From assembly GCA_900546575.1 (NCBI GenBank), contig URDM01000030.1, positions 1 through 31,551 on the forward strand: DNA of 31,551 nucleotides, written 5' to 3'. The notes under the pieces were generated by a model that saw only the letters and a program-made list of their open reading frames with translations, searched no databases and was not told where the DNA came from. The position numbers were made by a program, and so were the translations under genes. Below, in pieces: positions 24,344 through 31,445 of the stretch; within the stretch, counting starts at the first letter, position 1; the number at the start of each line of letters is the position of its first letter. Source of the stretch: an uncultured Prevotella sp. (GTDB lineage: Bacteria > Bacteroidota > Bacteroidia > Bacteroidales > Bacteroidaceae).

Positions 24344-25954
24344 ATGATAACGACATTAGGATTGGCTCTTGGAGTCTTGTTTCTGTTAGTTCCCTTGTGT
24401 GTGGCTTACGTCTATCATATAAATATGGTGACGCGCATGCTCCGTGCTTTCTTCTGTATGGCATTGCGGGTAGGTGTGCTTGGAGTGGCGGTGTATTATC
24501 TTATGCAAGCAGGCAGTCTGACACTCAGCCTGTTGGCAGCTTTGGTGCTTATGCTTTATTCTGTGGCAGTAGTTGTCTACAGGGCGCGCCTTAAGCTGTC
24601 GCTATTCCTTTTGCCGGTATTTGCAGGAATGTTGGTGGCTGTAGTTTTTGCTGCCGCAATATTGCTGTTTGCCAATGTTGCTATAGGCGACGGTTTCGGC
24701 ATGCGTTATATGTTGCCTGTTATGGCGTTGCTGTCGGGCAGTATTGTAGAGCCGATGGCACAGTCGTTGGCAACATATTATGCAGGCTTAAAGCATCACA
24801 ATCATCTGTATTATTATCTCATAGGCAATGGCGCAACACGCTCTGAGGCAATCGGTTATCTTATGAGGCGTGCATTGGAGAAATCGTTTGTGCCGGGTCT
24901 GCGTAGTATGGCAGGTGTAGCAGTAGGTGTGGCTCCGGTATTTATGTGGACAATGATAGCGTGTGGAGCATCGGCTTTCGATGCCGCTGCGGTTCAGGTG
25001 CTTGTCATGCTGGCTGTATTTGCTGCATCTGTGGTGGCAGCCGTCGTTTCGCTTACAATAGCAAGACGGTATGTTATTGACGGTTACGACCGTCTGAAAT
25101 CCATTCTTGTATTGTTCTGCATGTGTGCAACGCTTTGCTCTTGCAATCAGATTGTAAAGCGCATGGACGCAAAGGTGGCTGAGACCAAGAAGGCTGTCTT
25201 TACTGATATAAAGAAGGAGGTTGAAGCCGGAACAAGCAATAAGGGCGAGGGTGTGGCTTCCGAATACAACGACCTTGAAACGCCAGCCCGTCTGAAGCTG
25301 GTGCCCGAACAGATACTCCGTCGTACAGGCTATACAGCATCCTACAATAGCGACCGTCGTGTGCCCAACTGGGTGGCATGGCATCTTACGCCCAACCGCC
25401 TTACTGGCGATGCCAAGCGAAGCGGGTCGGCTTTTCATGAAGACGAGGAAGTGCCCGAGCCACGTGCTGTCCACTTCGACTATGTACGCTCTGGCTACGA
25501 TCGTGGACATATGTGTCCGGCAGGCGACAACAAGTGGAGCGCAGTAGCAATGGACGAATCGTTCCTTCTTACCAACGTCTGTCCGCAGGCTCCTTCGCTC
25601 AATCGTGGCGACTGGAACGAGATGGAGCAGGCGTGCCGCAAGTGGGCAAAGCAGTATGGCGATTTGTACATAGTCTGCGGTCCGATTTTCTATAAAGGCA
25701 AGACCAAGACGATAGGTGCCAATAAGGTGGCTGTGCCCGAAGCCTTCTTCAAGGTGGTGCTGTGTATGAAGGGCGAGCCTAAGGCCATAGGCTTCATCTA
25801 TAAGAATGGCGACGGCAATCGTCCTAAGGGCGACTATGCCAACTCGGTAGATGAAGTGGAGCGCATCACAGGCATCGACTTCTTCCCCTCGCTTCCCGAC
25901 AATATAGAGAAGAAGGTGGAGGCAGAGTGCAATCCCGACGATTGGAATATTTGA
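24344..25954 (+). CDS. FetB-like permease fused to lipobox-bearing DNA/RNA non-specific endonuclease
   Basis: 536 aa. Residues ~1-245 are a UPF0014/FetB-type permease: several membrane segments, MLPVMALLSGSIVEPMAQSL and AIGYLMRRALEKSFVPGLRSM, the family's hallmark cytoplasmic stretch. Residues 251-267 form a second export-like signal ending in lipobox L-C-S-C (Cys267). Residues ~320-530 are a DNA/RNA non-specific endonuclease (beta-beta-alpha metal) with catalytic DRGHMCPAGDN (His389) and LNRGDWNEME (Asn420, Glu428). The reading is one open frame. No ATG, GTG or TTG lies between the permease and the lipobox signal, so separate translation of the nuclease would need a non-standard start. Signal peptidase II could release a lipoprotein nuclease. 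It is the last gene of the operon, and its stop is 4 bases from the convergent GNAT stop. Confidence 0.85.
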   Translation: MITTLGLALGVLFLLVPLCVAYVYHINMVTRMLRAFFCMALRVGVLGVAVYYLMQAGSLTLSLLAALVLMLYSVAVVVYRARLKLSLFLLPVFAGMLVAVVFAAAILLFANVAIGDGFGMRYMLPVMALLSGSIVEPMAQSLATYYAGLKHHNHLYYYLIGNGATRSEAIGYLMRRALEKSFVPGLRSMAGVAVGVAPVFMWTMIACGASAFDAAAVQVLVMLAVFAASVVAAVVSLTIARRYVIDGYDRLKSILVLFCMCATLCSCNQIVKRMDAKVAETKKAVFTDIKKEVEAGTSNKGEGVASEYNDLETPARLKLVPEQILRRTGYTASYNSDRRVPNWVAWHLTPNRLTGDAKRSGSAFHEDEEVPEPRAVHFDYVRSGYDRGHMCPAGDNKWSAVAMDESFLLTNVCPQAPSLNRGDWNEMEQACRKWAKQYGDLYIVCGPIFYKGKTKTIGANKVAVPEAFFKVVLCMKGEPKAIGFIYKNGDGNRPKGDYANSVDEVERITGIDFFPSLPDNIEKKVEAECNPDDWNI

Positions 25955-25958
25955 ATTG

Positions 25959-26393
25959 TCAGACTTTTAGCTTGTACACGTTGGTTGTCTTCTGCTCAAA
26001 TCCTACCGACTGATACAGGGCATTTGCAGCCACACGTGCAGGGCGCGATGTCAGCATCAGCGTGCAAGGCGAATATCTGCGTGCTGATGCTACGGCATGT
26101 TCAATCAGCAGTCTGCCCAGCTTCTTGCCACGCATACTGTTGTCTATCACTACGTCCTCTATCCATGCCTTGCTGCCGGTAGGGGCGTAGTAGACGGCAA
26201 GCGTGCACATTCCCACTATCTTCCCCTCCTGCTGCAACAGCAGCAGATTGGTGTCGGGTGATGTTATGATAGTGTTCAGAGCTTCTATAGTCATGGGCTG
26301 GGCTGATTGCGAGAGCTGCGGCAACAGCATGTTGATGCTTTCAAGATACTCTGCCTTGGCTTCTGTGGCTTCGAAAATAATCGGTTCGTGCAT
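25959..26393 (-). CDS. GNAT-family N-acetyltransferase
   Basis: 144 aa. The GNAT core is visible: GKIVGMCTLAVYYAPTGSKAWIEDVVIDNSMRGKKLGRLL, with the acetyl-CoA-binding motif RGKKLGRLL following the beta4 strand WIEDVVID. The closing ANALYQSVGFEQKTTNVYKL is typical of the family's last strands. The substrate (amino group of a small molecule or protein) cannot be named. It is convergent with the permease-nuclease gene, with 4 bases between stop codons. It is transcribed from one half of a mirrored promoter pair shared with the alpha-galactosidase gene. Confidence 0.9.
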   Translation of the reverse strand: MHEPIIFEATEAKAEYLESINMLLPQLSQSAQPMTIEALNTIITSPDTNLLLLQQEGKIVGMCTLAVYYAPTGSKAWIEDVVIDNSMRGKKLGRLLIEHAVASARRYSPCTLMLTSRPARVAANALYQSVGFEQKTTNVYKLKV

Positions 26394-26434
26394 GTTTTTT
26401 AACGATTTATGATTGTTTTAAATTATTTGTGATG

Positions 26435-26442
26435 CAAAGATA
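26435..26442 (-). promoter_or_regulatory. GNAT gene promoter, -7 element
   Basis: TATCTTTG on the minus strand matches the -7 consensus, with a predicted start near 26428 and a leader of about 35 bases. It forms one arm of a 12-bp inverted repeat whose other arm is the promoter of the divergent GH27 gene. Confidence 0.75.
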
Positions 26443-26456
26443 CATAAATTTATGTG

Positions 26457-26464
26457 TATCTTTG
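26457..26464 (+). promoter_or_regulatory. GH27 gene promoter, -7 element
   Basis: TATCTTTG, followed by CA, is a perfect -7 box about 42 bases upstream of the ATG. TGTATCTTTGCA (26455-26466) is the exact inverse of TGCAAAGATACA (26433-26444). The -7 boxes are 14 bases apart, so only one polymerase can occupy the region at a time. Confidence 0.8.
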
Positions 26465-26505
26465 CACATATATAAACTATTATAAGCAATAAAACAATCA
26501 AAGAA

Positions 26506-27717
26506 ATGAAAAAATCACTACTTGTTTCTTCAGCTTTGCTGCTGTCGTCGCTATTTGCGTCGGCACAGACCACACCGCGCAACCAGCTTACTCCTACTCC
26601 TCCTATGGGATGGATGACATGGAATCTGTTTCAAGGCAACATCAACGAACAGCTCATACGTGAGACTGCCGATGCTATGGTGGAAGGCGGTTTTCGCGAT
26701 GCCGGCTACAAATACATCTTTATCGACGACCTGTGGCAGGGTGGACGCGACCGCCACAACAATATCATCCCCGACCCCGTGAAGTTTCCCAATGGCATAA
26801 AGGCGCTTGCCGACTATGTGCATTCCAGGGGACTGAAGCTCGGAATATATTCGGATGCCGCTCCGCTCACCTGTGGCGGATGGACTGCAAGTCTGGGATT
26901 TGAAGAGCAGGATGCACGTACGTTCGCTTCTTGGGGCGTCGACTATCTGAAGTACGACTACTGCAACGCTCCTGAAGACAGCGCTACGGCACGCCATCGC
27001 TATCGCACTATGGCAAATGCCTTGCAGAAGTCGGGCCGTAACATAGTGCTCGGCATCTGCGAGTGGGGACAGCGCCAATGCGAAGAGTGGTGTGAGGAAG
27101 TGGGCGGCCAGCTGTGGCGCACCTCATATGACGTTCGCGACATGTGGAAGGACGTGGTGAAACAGGGCGGAATGGGTATTCTCGACATAGTGAACGTCAC
27201 GGCTCCGCTTGCCCGATATGTACGCCCAGGACAATGGCCTGACATGGACATGCTCGTTGTAGGTCTTAGAGGCAAGGGTGGCCCATCGAGCGACCTCGGT
27301 GGAGTAGGGTGCACCCAGACCGAGTATCAGACCCAGATGAGCATGTGGTGTATGATGGCATCGCCTCTGGCTATGACCAACGACCTTCGCAAGGTGTCGG
27401 AGGACGACCGCCGTATACTGCTCAATCCGGAGATTATCGCCATCAATCAAGACCCTCTCGGCAAGGCAGCCGAGCGCAAGGTCATGACCGACGACTACCA
27501 GATATATGTACGTCCGCTTGCTGACGGTTCTCACGCCGTAGCATTGCTCAACACGTCTGACAAGCCTCTCGCTCTTGCTGCCGACTTTGCCCGGCTTGGC
27601 ATTCCCGGCAAATACACCATACGCGACGTGTGGCAGCATAAGGACATAGCTCGCAACGCTTCCAAGTGGAAGGGACGTGTGATGCCGCACGAGACACGCG
27701 TGCTTGTCGTAAAGTAA
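26506..27717 (+). CDS. secreted alpha-galactosidase, glycoside hydrolase family 27
   Basis: 403 aa. A signal peptide covers 1-20 (ending FASA-Q). The GH27 TIM barrel follows: TPPMGWMTWNLFQ, YIFIDDLWQ, KLGIYSDA, and the nucleophile motif YLKYDYC (Asp151). The acid/base is expected at Asp209 in RTSYDVRDMW. The SPLAMTNDLRKV and INQDPLG stretches are conserved family features, with a C-terminal beta-sandwich after ~310. It cleaves terminal alpha-galactose from oligosaccharides or glycans in the periplasm or at the surface. No SusC/SusD or sugar transporter lies beside it, so it is not in a polysaccharide-utilisation locus here. A heptamer-repeat hairpin follows the gene. Confidence 0.95.
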   Translation: MKKSLLVSSALLLSSLFASAQTTPRNQLTPTPPMGWMTWNLFQGNINEQLIRETADAMVEGGFRDAGYKYIFIDDLWQGGRDRHNNIIPDPVKFPNGIKALADYVHSRGLKLGIYSDAAPLTCGGWTASLGFEEQDARTFASWGVDYLKYDYCNAPEDSATARHRYRTMANALQKSGRNIVLGICEWGQRQCEEWCEEVGGQLWRTSYDVRDMWKDVVKQGGMGILDIVNVTAPLARYVRPGQWPDMDMLVVGLRGKGGPSSDLGGVGCTQTEYQTQMSMWCMMASPLAMTNDLRKVSEDDRRILLNPEIIAINQDPLGKAAERKVMTDDYQIYVRPLADGSHAVALLNTSDKPLALAADFARLGIPGKYTIRDVWQHKDIARNASKWKGRVMPHETRVLVVK

Positions 27718-27734
27718 AAACGATAGCCTTTGGC

Positions 27735-27858
27735 AATGTTGAATGTTGAATGTTGAATGTTGAGTTATTCTCGGCTAACGCCTGCGATTGCGAGTTGTTC
27801 AGTTTTGAATTGTTTCGCACCCTTACAATTCAACATTTAACATTCAACACTTAACATT
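27735..27858. repeat. second inverted TGTTRAR heptamer array
   Basis: The left arm (27735-27764) has four heptamers (TGTTGAA three times, then TGTTGAG). The right arm (27826-27858) has four on the opposite strand. The arms pair imperfectly around a ~60-base centre. The array lies between the convergent GH27 and Hsp20 genes and may end both transcripts. It belongs to the family at 3812-3889. Confidence 0.75.
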
Positions 27859-27891
27859 AGTCCTGAATTCATGAATTGTTAATGTGAAATG

Positions 27892-28356
27892 TCATTTCAC
27901 TTCGATGTTCTTCATCACCTTGGCTTCCCGCTCCGGAGTGGTCTTCGGGATGACGATGGTAAGAATGCCGTCGGCAACGCTTGCCGAGATCTTGTCGCGC
28001 TCCACGTCGTCGGGCAAGGTGTAGCTTTGCTCGTAGTTGCCATAGGTGAATTCGCGGCGCAGGTAGCGCTCGTGTCTTTCCTTACGGCAATTGCACTCTC
28101 TGTCTTCCTCCTTGTGCTCCATCTTGTTCTCAATGGCCATGTGTAGCAAACCCTCGTTGGTGACGTTGATGCGCACCCACTCCTTCTTGAGTCCAGGAAC
28201 TGCAACCTCCATTATATATTCGTCACACGTCTCCTTGACGTTGATAGCCGGGGCTGTGGTGGTGCGTGTCTGAGGCACTTCCTCAGTATTGAAGAAACAG
28301 TTGTCAAACCAATCGTTCAACCAATTTGAATAGTTATTCCTGCGAACTAACATCAT
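27892..28356 (-). CDS. small heat-shock protein, Hsp20/alpha-crystallin family
   Basis: 154 aa. The alpha-crystallin domain covers about 38-140: APAINVKETCDEYIMEVAVPGLKKEWVRINV, GLLHMAIENKME, then the closing ADGILTIVIPKTTPE, the family's A-x-x-x-G-[IV]-L signature. It is an ATP-independent holdase that forms oligomers. Start choice: a GGAGG lies 9 bases before the first of two ATGs (28356), which is unusual for this genome and supports that start. No -7 box is seen in the 80 bases between the gene and the MITE-like insert. Its promoter may lie beyond or within the insert, or may depend on another sigma factor. Confidence 0.94.
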   Translation of the reverse strand: MMLVRRNNYSNWLNDWFDNCFFNTEEVPQTRTTTAPAINVKETCDEYIMEVAVPGLKKEWVRINVTNEGLLHMAIENKMEHKEEDRECNCRKERHERYLRREFTYGNYEQSYTLPDDVERDKISASVADGILTIVIPKTTPEREAKVMKNIEVK

Positions 28357-28427
28357 AATGAATTACCTCCATTTGTATTTTTCTCGTCCTCTCTTCGCCA
28401 AGTGTGGTTCGGTCGGGATTTCTGTTT

Positions 28428-28614
28428 GTTGATAATTGAACTTCCGCAAGTTCAGAAGTTATAGAATTTAAAGAAGTTATAGAATTTAAAGCCGTATGTC
28501 TTATAGCTGAATATTCAGCAAAAAGAGTAATGGCTATAAATTCTAGCGACCGTAGGGAGCGCTAACTTCTTTAACTTCTGAATTCTCTGAACTTGCGAAA
28601 GTTCAGTTGATAAT
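28428..28614. mobile_element. MITE-like element, 169 bp, with 9-bp target duplication
   Basis: The 449 bases between Hsp20 and the MATE gene hold no long ORF. Bases 28437-28605 start TGAACTTCCGCAAGTTCAGA and end with its inverse, a ~20-bp terminal inverted repeat with one mismatch. The direct repeat GTTGATAAT flanks it exactly at 28428-28436 and 28606-28614. Inside are two perfect 18-bp tandem copies (28456-28473 and 28474-28491) and a 14-bp palindrome GCTGAATATTCAGC. No transposase is encoded, so it would move in trans. Confidence 0.75.
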
Positions 28615-28699
28615 CTTGTTTTGCCTGTAGCTTTTGTAGCTTTCGGCTTACATTATGACGTTCGCAACTTATGTGCCAAGGGCTGTTGTGTGTTGTCAA

Positions 28700-28747
28700 T
28701 CTGACATGTTTCTCATTTTTGTCATGTTCTTGTGATAAAATGTCAGA
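28700..28747. promoter_or_regulatory. inverted repeat upstream of the MATE gene
   Basis: TCTGACAT (28700-28707) and ATGTCAGA (28740-28747) are exact inverses 32 bases apart. Two further GACATG/GTCATG half-sites lie between them. They sit 20-65 bases upstream of the -7 box at 28766, a good place for a regulator of the exporter. That role is inference. Confidence 0.4.
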
Positions 28748-28765
28748 CGTGTGGATTATTCTTAG

Positions 28766-28773
28766 TATCTTTG
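28766..28773 (+). promoter_or_regulatory. MATE gene promoter, -7 element
   Basis: TATCTTTG is a perfect -7 box about 33 bases before the ATG. No TTTG is found at -33. Confidence 0.7.
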
Positions 28774-28805
28774 CTTGCGAAACTTAAGTCACTTTTAATT
28801 TTATT

Positions 28806-30161
28806 ATGTCAGAAAAACTTACAAAAGACGCCATCGACCTCAGCACGCTGAGCATTCCGCGCCTTTTCGGGCGCTATTTTCTTCCTACCTTGTTGGGTAT
28901 GCTCAGCATATCGGCAATGACAGCCATAGACGGAATATTCGTAGGCCATGCTGTCGGGGCAGACGGAATAGCGGCTATAAATATATGTGTGCCGATACTG
29001 ATGCTGGCAACCGGACTGGGTCTGATGATGGGAGCCGGATGCTCTGTGGTGGCATCCATACATATGGCGCAGCACAAACTTAAGGCTGCCCGCATCAACG
29101 TTACGCAGGCTTGGATATTCGCCACAATGGTGATTATGGCTATGATTGTCCCTGTGATGCTATTCCCCTCGGCAATAGCCCGAATGCTCGGTTCGTCGGC
29201 AGCCCTGCAGCCATTGGTGCGCGAGTATATGCTGGGCTTTATGCCTGGCGAACTGTTTGGCGTGTGGGCGGCATTGCTGCTGTTTGTCATTCGTCTTGAC
29301 GGCAGCCCGCGCCTTGCCATGTGGTGCAATGTGGTGTCTGCAGGAGCCAACATTGTGCTCGACTGGCTGATGATAGTCTATTGGGATTGGGGGCTCTTCG
29401 GTGCAGCCTTAGCCTCTGCGCTCAGTATGCTTATAGGTGGAGCCATAGCCGTGTGGTACATGTTCTTTGCAGCACGCCAGTTGCGCCCTATACGGCTCAA
29501 GTGGAGCCGTCGGTCATTGCTCTATTCCGTGCGCAACATTGGCTATCAATGCACCATAGGTCTCTCTGCCCTGATGGGAGAATGTACGATGGCGGTACTT
29601 GCCCTTGTGGGCAACTATGTGTTCGGTACGTATATGGGCGATGCAGGCATCGGAGCCTTTGGTATAGCCTGCTATTACACGCCCTTCGTCTTTATGATAG
29701 GCAACGCTGTGGCACAGTCGGCACAGCCGATAGTAAGCTTCAATTATGGCAGTGGCGACAGCAGCCGTGTACATTCTACGTTGCGTGTGGCTCTGCTTAC
29801 TGCCTTGGGGTGTGGAGCCACGGTTAGCGCAGCCTTCGTGTTGCTGCCCCGCGAGCTTGTCGAACTCTTTATAGTCAGCAGCGAGGCTGCCTTTCCGCTT
29901 GCCGTGAAGGGATTTCCTCTGATAGCCCTCTCGTTTGTATTCTTCATAGTCAACCTTACGTGCATTGGCTATTTTCAGAGTATAGAGCGTGTGCGTCCGG
30001 CAATGATTTTCGCTCTGTTGCGCGGTCTGCTGCTGCTTGTGCCGAGCTTTGTTGTGATGCCTATGGCGTTTGGCGATACCGGCATATGGCTCGCCTTGGC
30101 TGTGTCGGAGATGCTCACAACGGCTTGTATAGTAGGCTATATGACAATCAGAACTTCCTGA
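28806..30161 (+). CDS. MATE-family multidrug efflux transporter
   Basis: 451 aa with about 12 membrane segments in two bundles, the normal size. The N-terminus LSIPRLFGRYFLPTLLGMLSISAMTAIDGIFVGHAVGADG is the family's first helix pair, with the GIFVGHAVGADGIAAIN motif. The second half repeats the pattern (GNAVAQSAQPIVSFNYGSGD, typical of the NorM/DinF group). It exports cationic drugs or metabolites using Na+ or H+. A strong promoter and an inverted repeat lie upstream. Its 3' end overlaps the convergent HD-MsrA gene by 14 bases. The exported compound cannot be inferred. Confidence 0.93.
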   Translation: MSEKLTKDAIDLSTLSIPRLFGRYFLPTLLGMLSISAMTAIDGIFVGHAVGADGIAAINICVPILMLATGLGLMMGAGCSVVASIHMAQHKLKAARINVTQAWIFATMVIMAMIVPVMLFPSAIARMLGSSAALQPLVREYMLGFMPGELFGVWAALLLFVIRLDGSPRLAMWCNVVSAGANIVLDWLMIVYWDWGLFGAALASALSMLIGGAIAVWYMFFAARQLRPIRLKWSRRSLLYSVRNIGYQCTIGLSALMGECTMAVLALVGNYVFGTYMGDAGIGAFGIACYYTPFVFMIGNAVAQSAQPIVSFNYGSGDSSRVHSTLRVALLTALGCGATVSAAFVLLPRELVELFIVSSEAAFPLAVKGFPLIALSFVFFIVNLTCIGYFQSIERVRPAMIFALLRGLLLLVPSFVVMPMAFGDTGIWLALAVSEMLTTACIVGYMTIRTS

Positions 30162-31086
30162 TTCTGACATGACAATACGGTGCGCCGCCAGTCTTCTCGT
30201 AGTAACGCTGGTGGTAAGCTTCGCCTATGTAGAAGGGGGCTTCGGGCTGGAGCAGGGTGTTCACCTCGTCGCCATTGTCGCGTAGAATCTGTATTACACG
30301 TTCAGCCGTCTGCCTTTGCCCCTCGTTGCGATAGAATATGCAGCTGCGATACTGCGCTCCGATGTCGGGACCTACACCGTCGGTCTGTGCCGGGTCGTGA
30401 ATCTCGAAGAACAGTTTGCACAGACTCTCGTACGAAATCAGCTTCGGATTGAACTCTACTATCACAGCCTCTACATGGCTGGTATTATGGTCGCGCACAT
30501 CGGCATACGAGGGGAATGCCTCCTTGCCTCCGGTGTAGCCGACAAGAGTGTTGAGCACACCATTCTGTTTCTGAAACTGGTGTTGCGTGCCCCAAAAGCA
30601 TCCGCAGGCAAAGATGCCTACCTCGATATTCCCGTCCGCAGGAGCATGATACAGGCTGACTTGTGAGCAGCTTTCGATGGCAGCCTTCACCATAGCCAAT
30701 GCCCGGCCATGCTTTGCCTGAAGGTCGGGGTGAGCCTTGCCTCGGGCAAAATTGTGCTGCAAGTCGTTGTACTTCACCTGCAGAGCAATGGGATTTCCCG
30801 AGTCAATGATTCTTTGCACATACTCGAAGTAGTCGGTTGAATGGTCGTGTGTGAGAAGGCGTAGGGCATTTACTATGCCTGTAGGAATGCCCTCTTCAAG
30901 CAAATCATTGAAAGAGTAGCTTGTGTCCTCAACCACATCGTGCAGAAACCCTGCTATCTTCTCCTCGTCGGTATGCCCCATCAGTCCCACGGCAAGAGGA
31001 TGGAGTATGACGGGATAGCCGTCGCGGTCAGTTTGTCCGGCATGGGCTGTAGTGGCTATGCGGAGCGCAATGTCAATAGGATTCAT
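30148..31086 (-). CDS. fusion of SpoT/MESH1-like HD hydrolase domain and peptide methionine sulfoxide reductase MsrA
   Basis: 312 aa. Residues ~1-140 are an HD domain of the ppGpp-hydrolase type: AHAGQTDRDGYPVILHP (His15, His29), FLHDVVEDT (His49-Asp50), and VKYNDLQHNF (Asp108, Asn112). No synthetase domain is present, as in small hydrolases (MESH1/SAH). Residues ~153-312 are MsrA with the catalytic motif ACGCFWG (Cys163), HNTSHVEAV, DIGAQYRS and a possible resolving Cys305. MsrA reduces methionine-S-sulfoxide in proteins. The two halves are joined by a short linker (SLYHAPADGN) in one frame, linking an alarmone-type hydrolase to oxidative-damage repair. A good promoter and a Shine-Dalgarno-bearing leader ORF precede it. 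Confidence 0.9.
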   Translation of the reverse strand: MNPIDIALRIATTAHAGQTDRDGYPVILHPLAVGLMGHTDEEKIAGFLHDVVEDTSYSFNDLLEEGIPTGIVNALRLLTHDHSTDYFEYVQRIIDSGNPIALQVKYNDLQHNFARGKAHPDLQAKHGRALAMVKAAIESCSQVSLYHAPADGNIEVGIFACGCFWGTQHQFQKQNGVLNTLVGYTGGKEAFPSYADVRDHNTSHVEAVIVEFNPKLISYESLCKLFFEIHDPAQTDGVGPDIGAQYRSCIFYRNEGQRQTAERVIQILRDNGDEVNTLLQPEAPFYIGEAYHQRYYEKTGGAPYCHVRIRKF

Positions 31087-31120
31087 ATATTTCTTTATTT
31101 TTATGGAGTTGGTTCAACAT
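31073..31120 (-). CDS. possible 15-codon leader ORF overlapping the HD-MsrA start
   Basis: On the minus strand, ATG at 31120 opens a 15-residue ORF (MLNQLHKNKEIYESY) that stops at 31073, 14 bases past the main ATG at 31086 and in another frame. GGAGG (31129-31133) lies 8 bases upstream, a strong Shine-Dalgarno in a genome that rarely uses them. Translation could control or couple to the main gene. It may equally be chance. Confidence 0.3.
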   Translation of the reverse strand: MLNQLHKNKEIYESY

Positions 31121-31159
31121 TTTTACTCCCTCCCGAGAAAGTTTTTACTCCCTCCCGAG
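31120..31159 (-). repeat. 18-bp direct repeat in the HD-MsrA leader
   Basis: TTTTTACTCCCTCCCGAG occurs at 31120-31137 and 31142-31159 (plus-strand reading), period 22. On the mRNA each copy gives CTCGGGAGGGAGTAAAAA, a purine-rich Shine-Dalgarno-like block. Only the inner copy is followed by an ATG. Confidence 0.8.
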
Positions 31160-31163
31160 GGCG

Positions 31164-31194
31164 CAAATATACAGATCTGTATCACGCTTGCAAA
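31164..31194 (-). promoter_or_regulatory. promoter of the HD-MsrA gene
   Basis: On the minus strand, TTTG (plus CAAA 31191-31194), a 19-base spacer and TATATTTG (plus 31164-31171) match both Bacteroidetes boxes. The predicted start is near 31157, giving a ~70-base leader that includes the 18-bp repeats. The -33 box also fits a second -7 element (TAACTTTG, 31191-31198). Confidence 0.8.
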
Positions 31195-31248
31195 GTTAAT
31201 ACATTCGCCAGGCATTTGCAATAGTTGTCGCGTGTGACGTGACTGTTC

Positions 31249-31445
31249 TTCGGGATTCGTTCGGGATTCCTTCGGGTGACAAGTCCTTTTGTTTATGTTG
31301 CAAAGTTACGCCTTTTGCAAATGGCAATCATACGTTAGCGTGCGATACGTGTGTTTTTATCTTTTGTCATTAGAAGCATACAGTAAAAAACTTCGTATCA
31401 AAGCATGATACGATCATTTCAAGCCATGATACGATTGTTTCAAGA
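31249..31445. repeat. short repeats in the terminal noncoding region
   Basis: The last 465 bases of the window hold no supported gene upstream of the HD-MsrA promoter. TTCGGGATTC-type 10-11 base units repeat at 31249, 31260 and 31271. Further on, two 21-bp copies of a CATGATACGATnnTTTCAAG unit start at 31404 and 31425, with an inverted half-copy CGTATCA at 31394. The CGTATCA/TGATACG pairs can form small hairpins. Their role is unknown. Confidence 0.6.
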
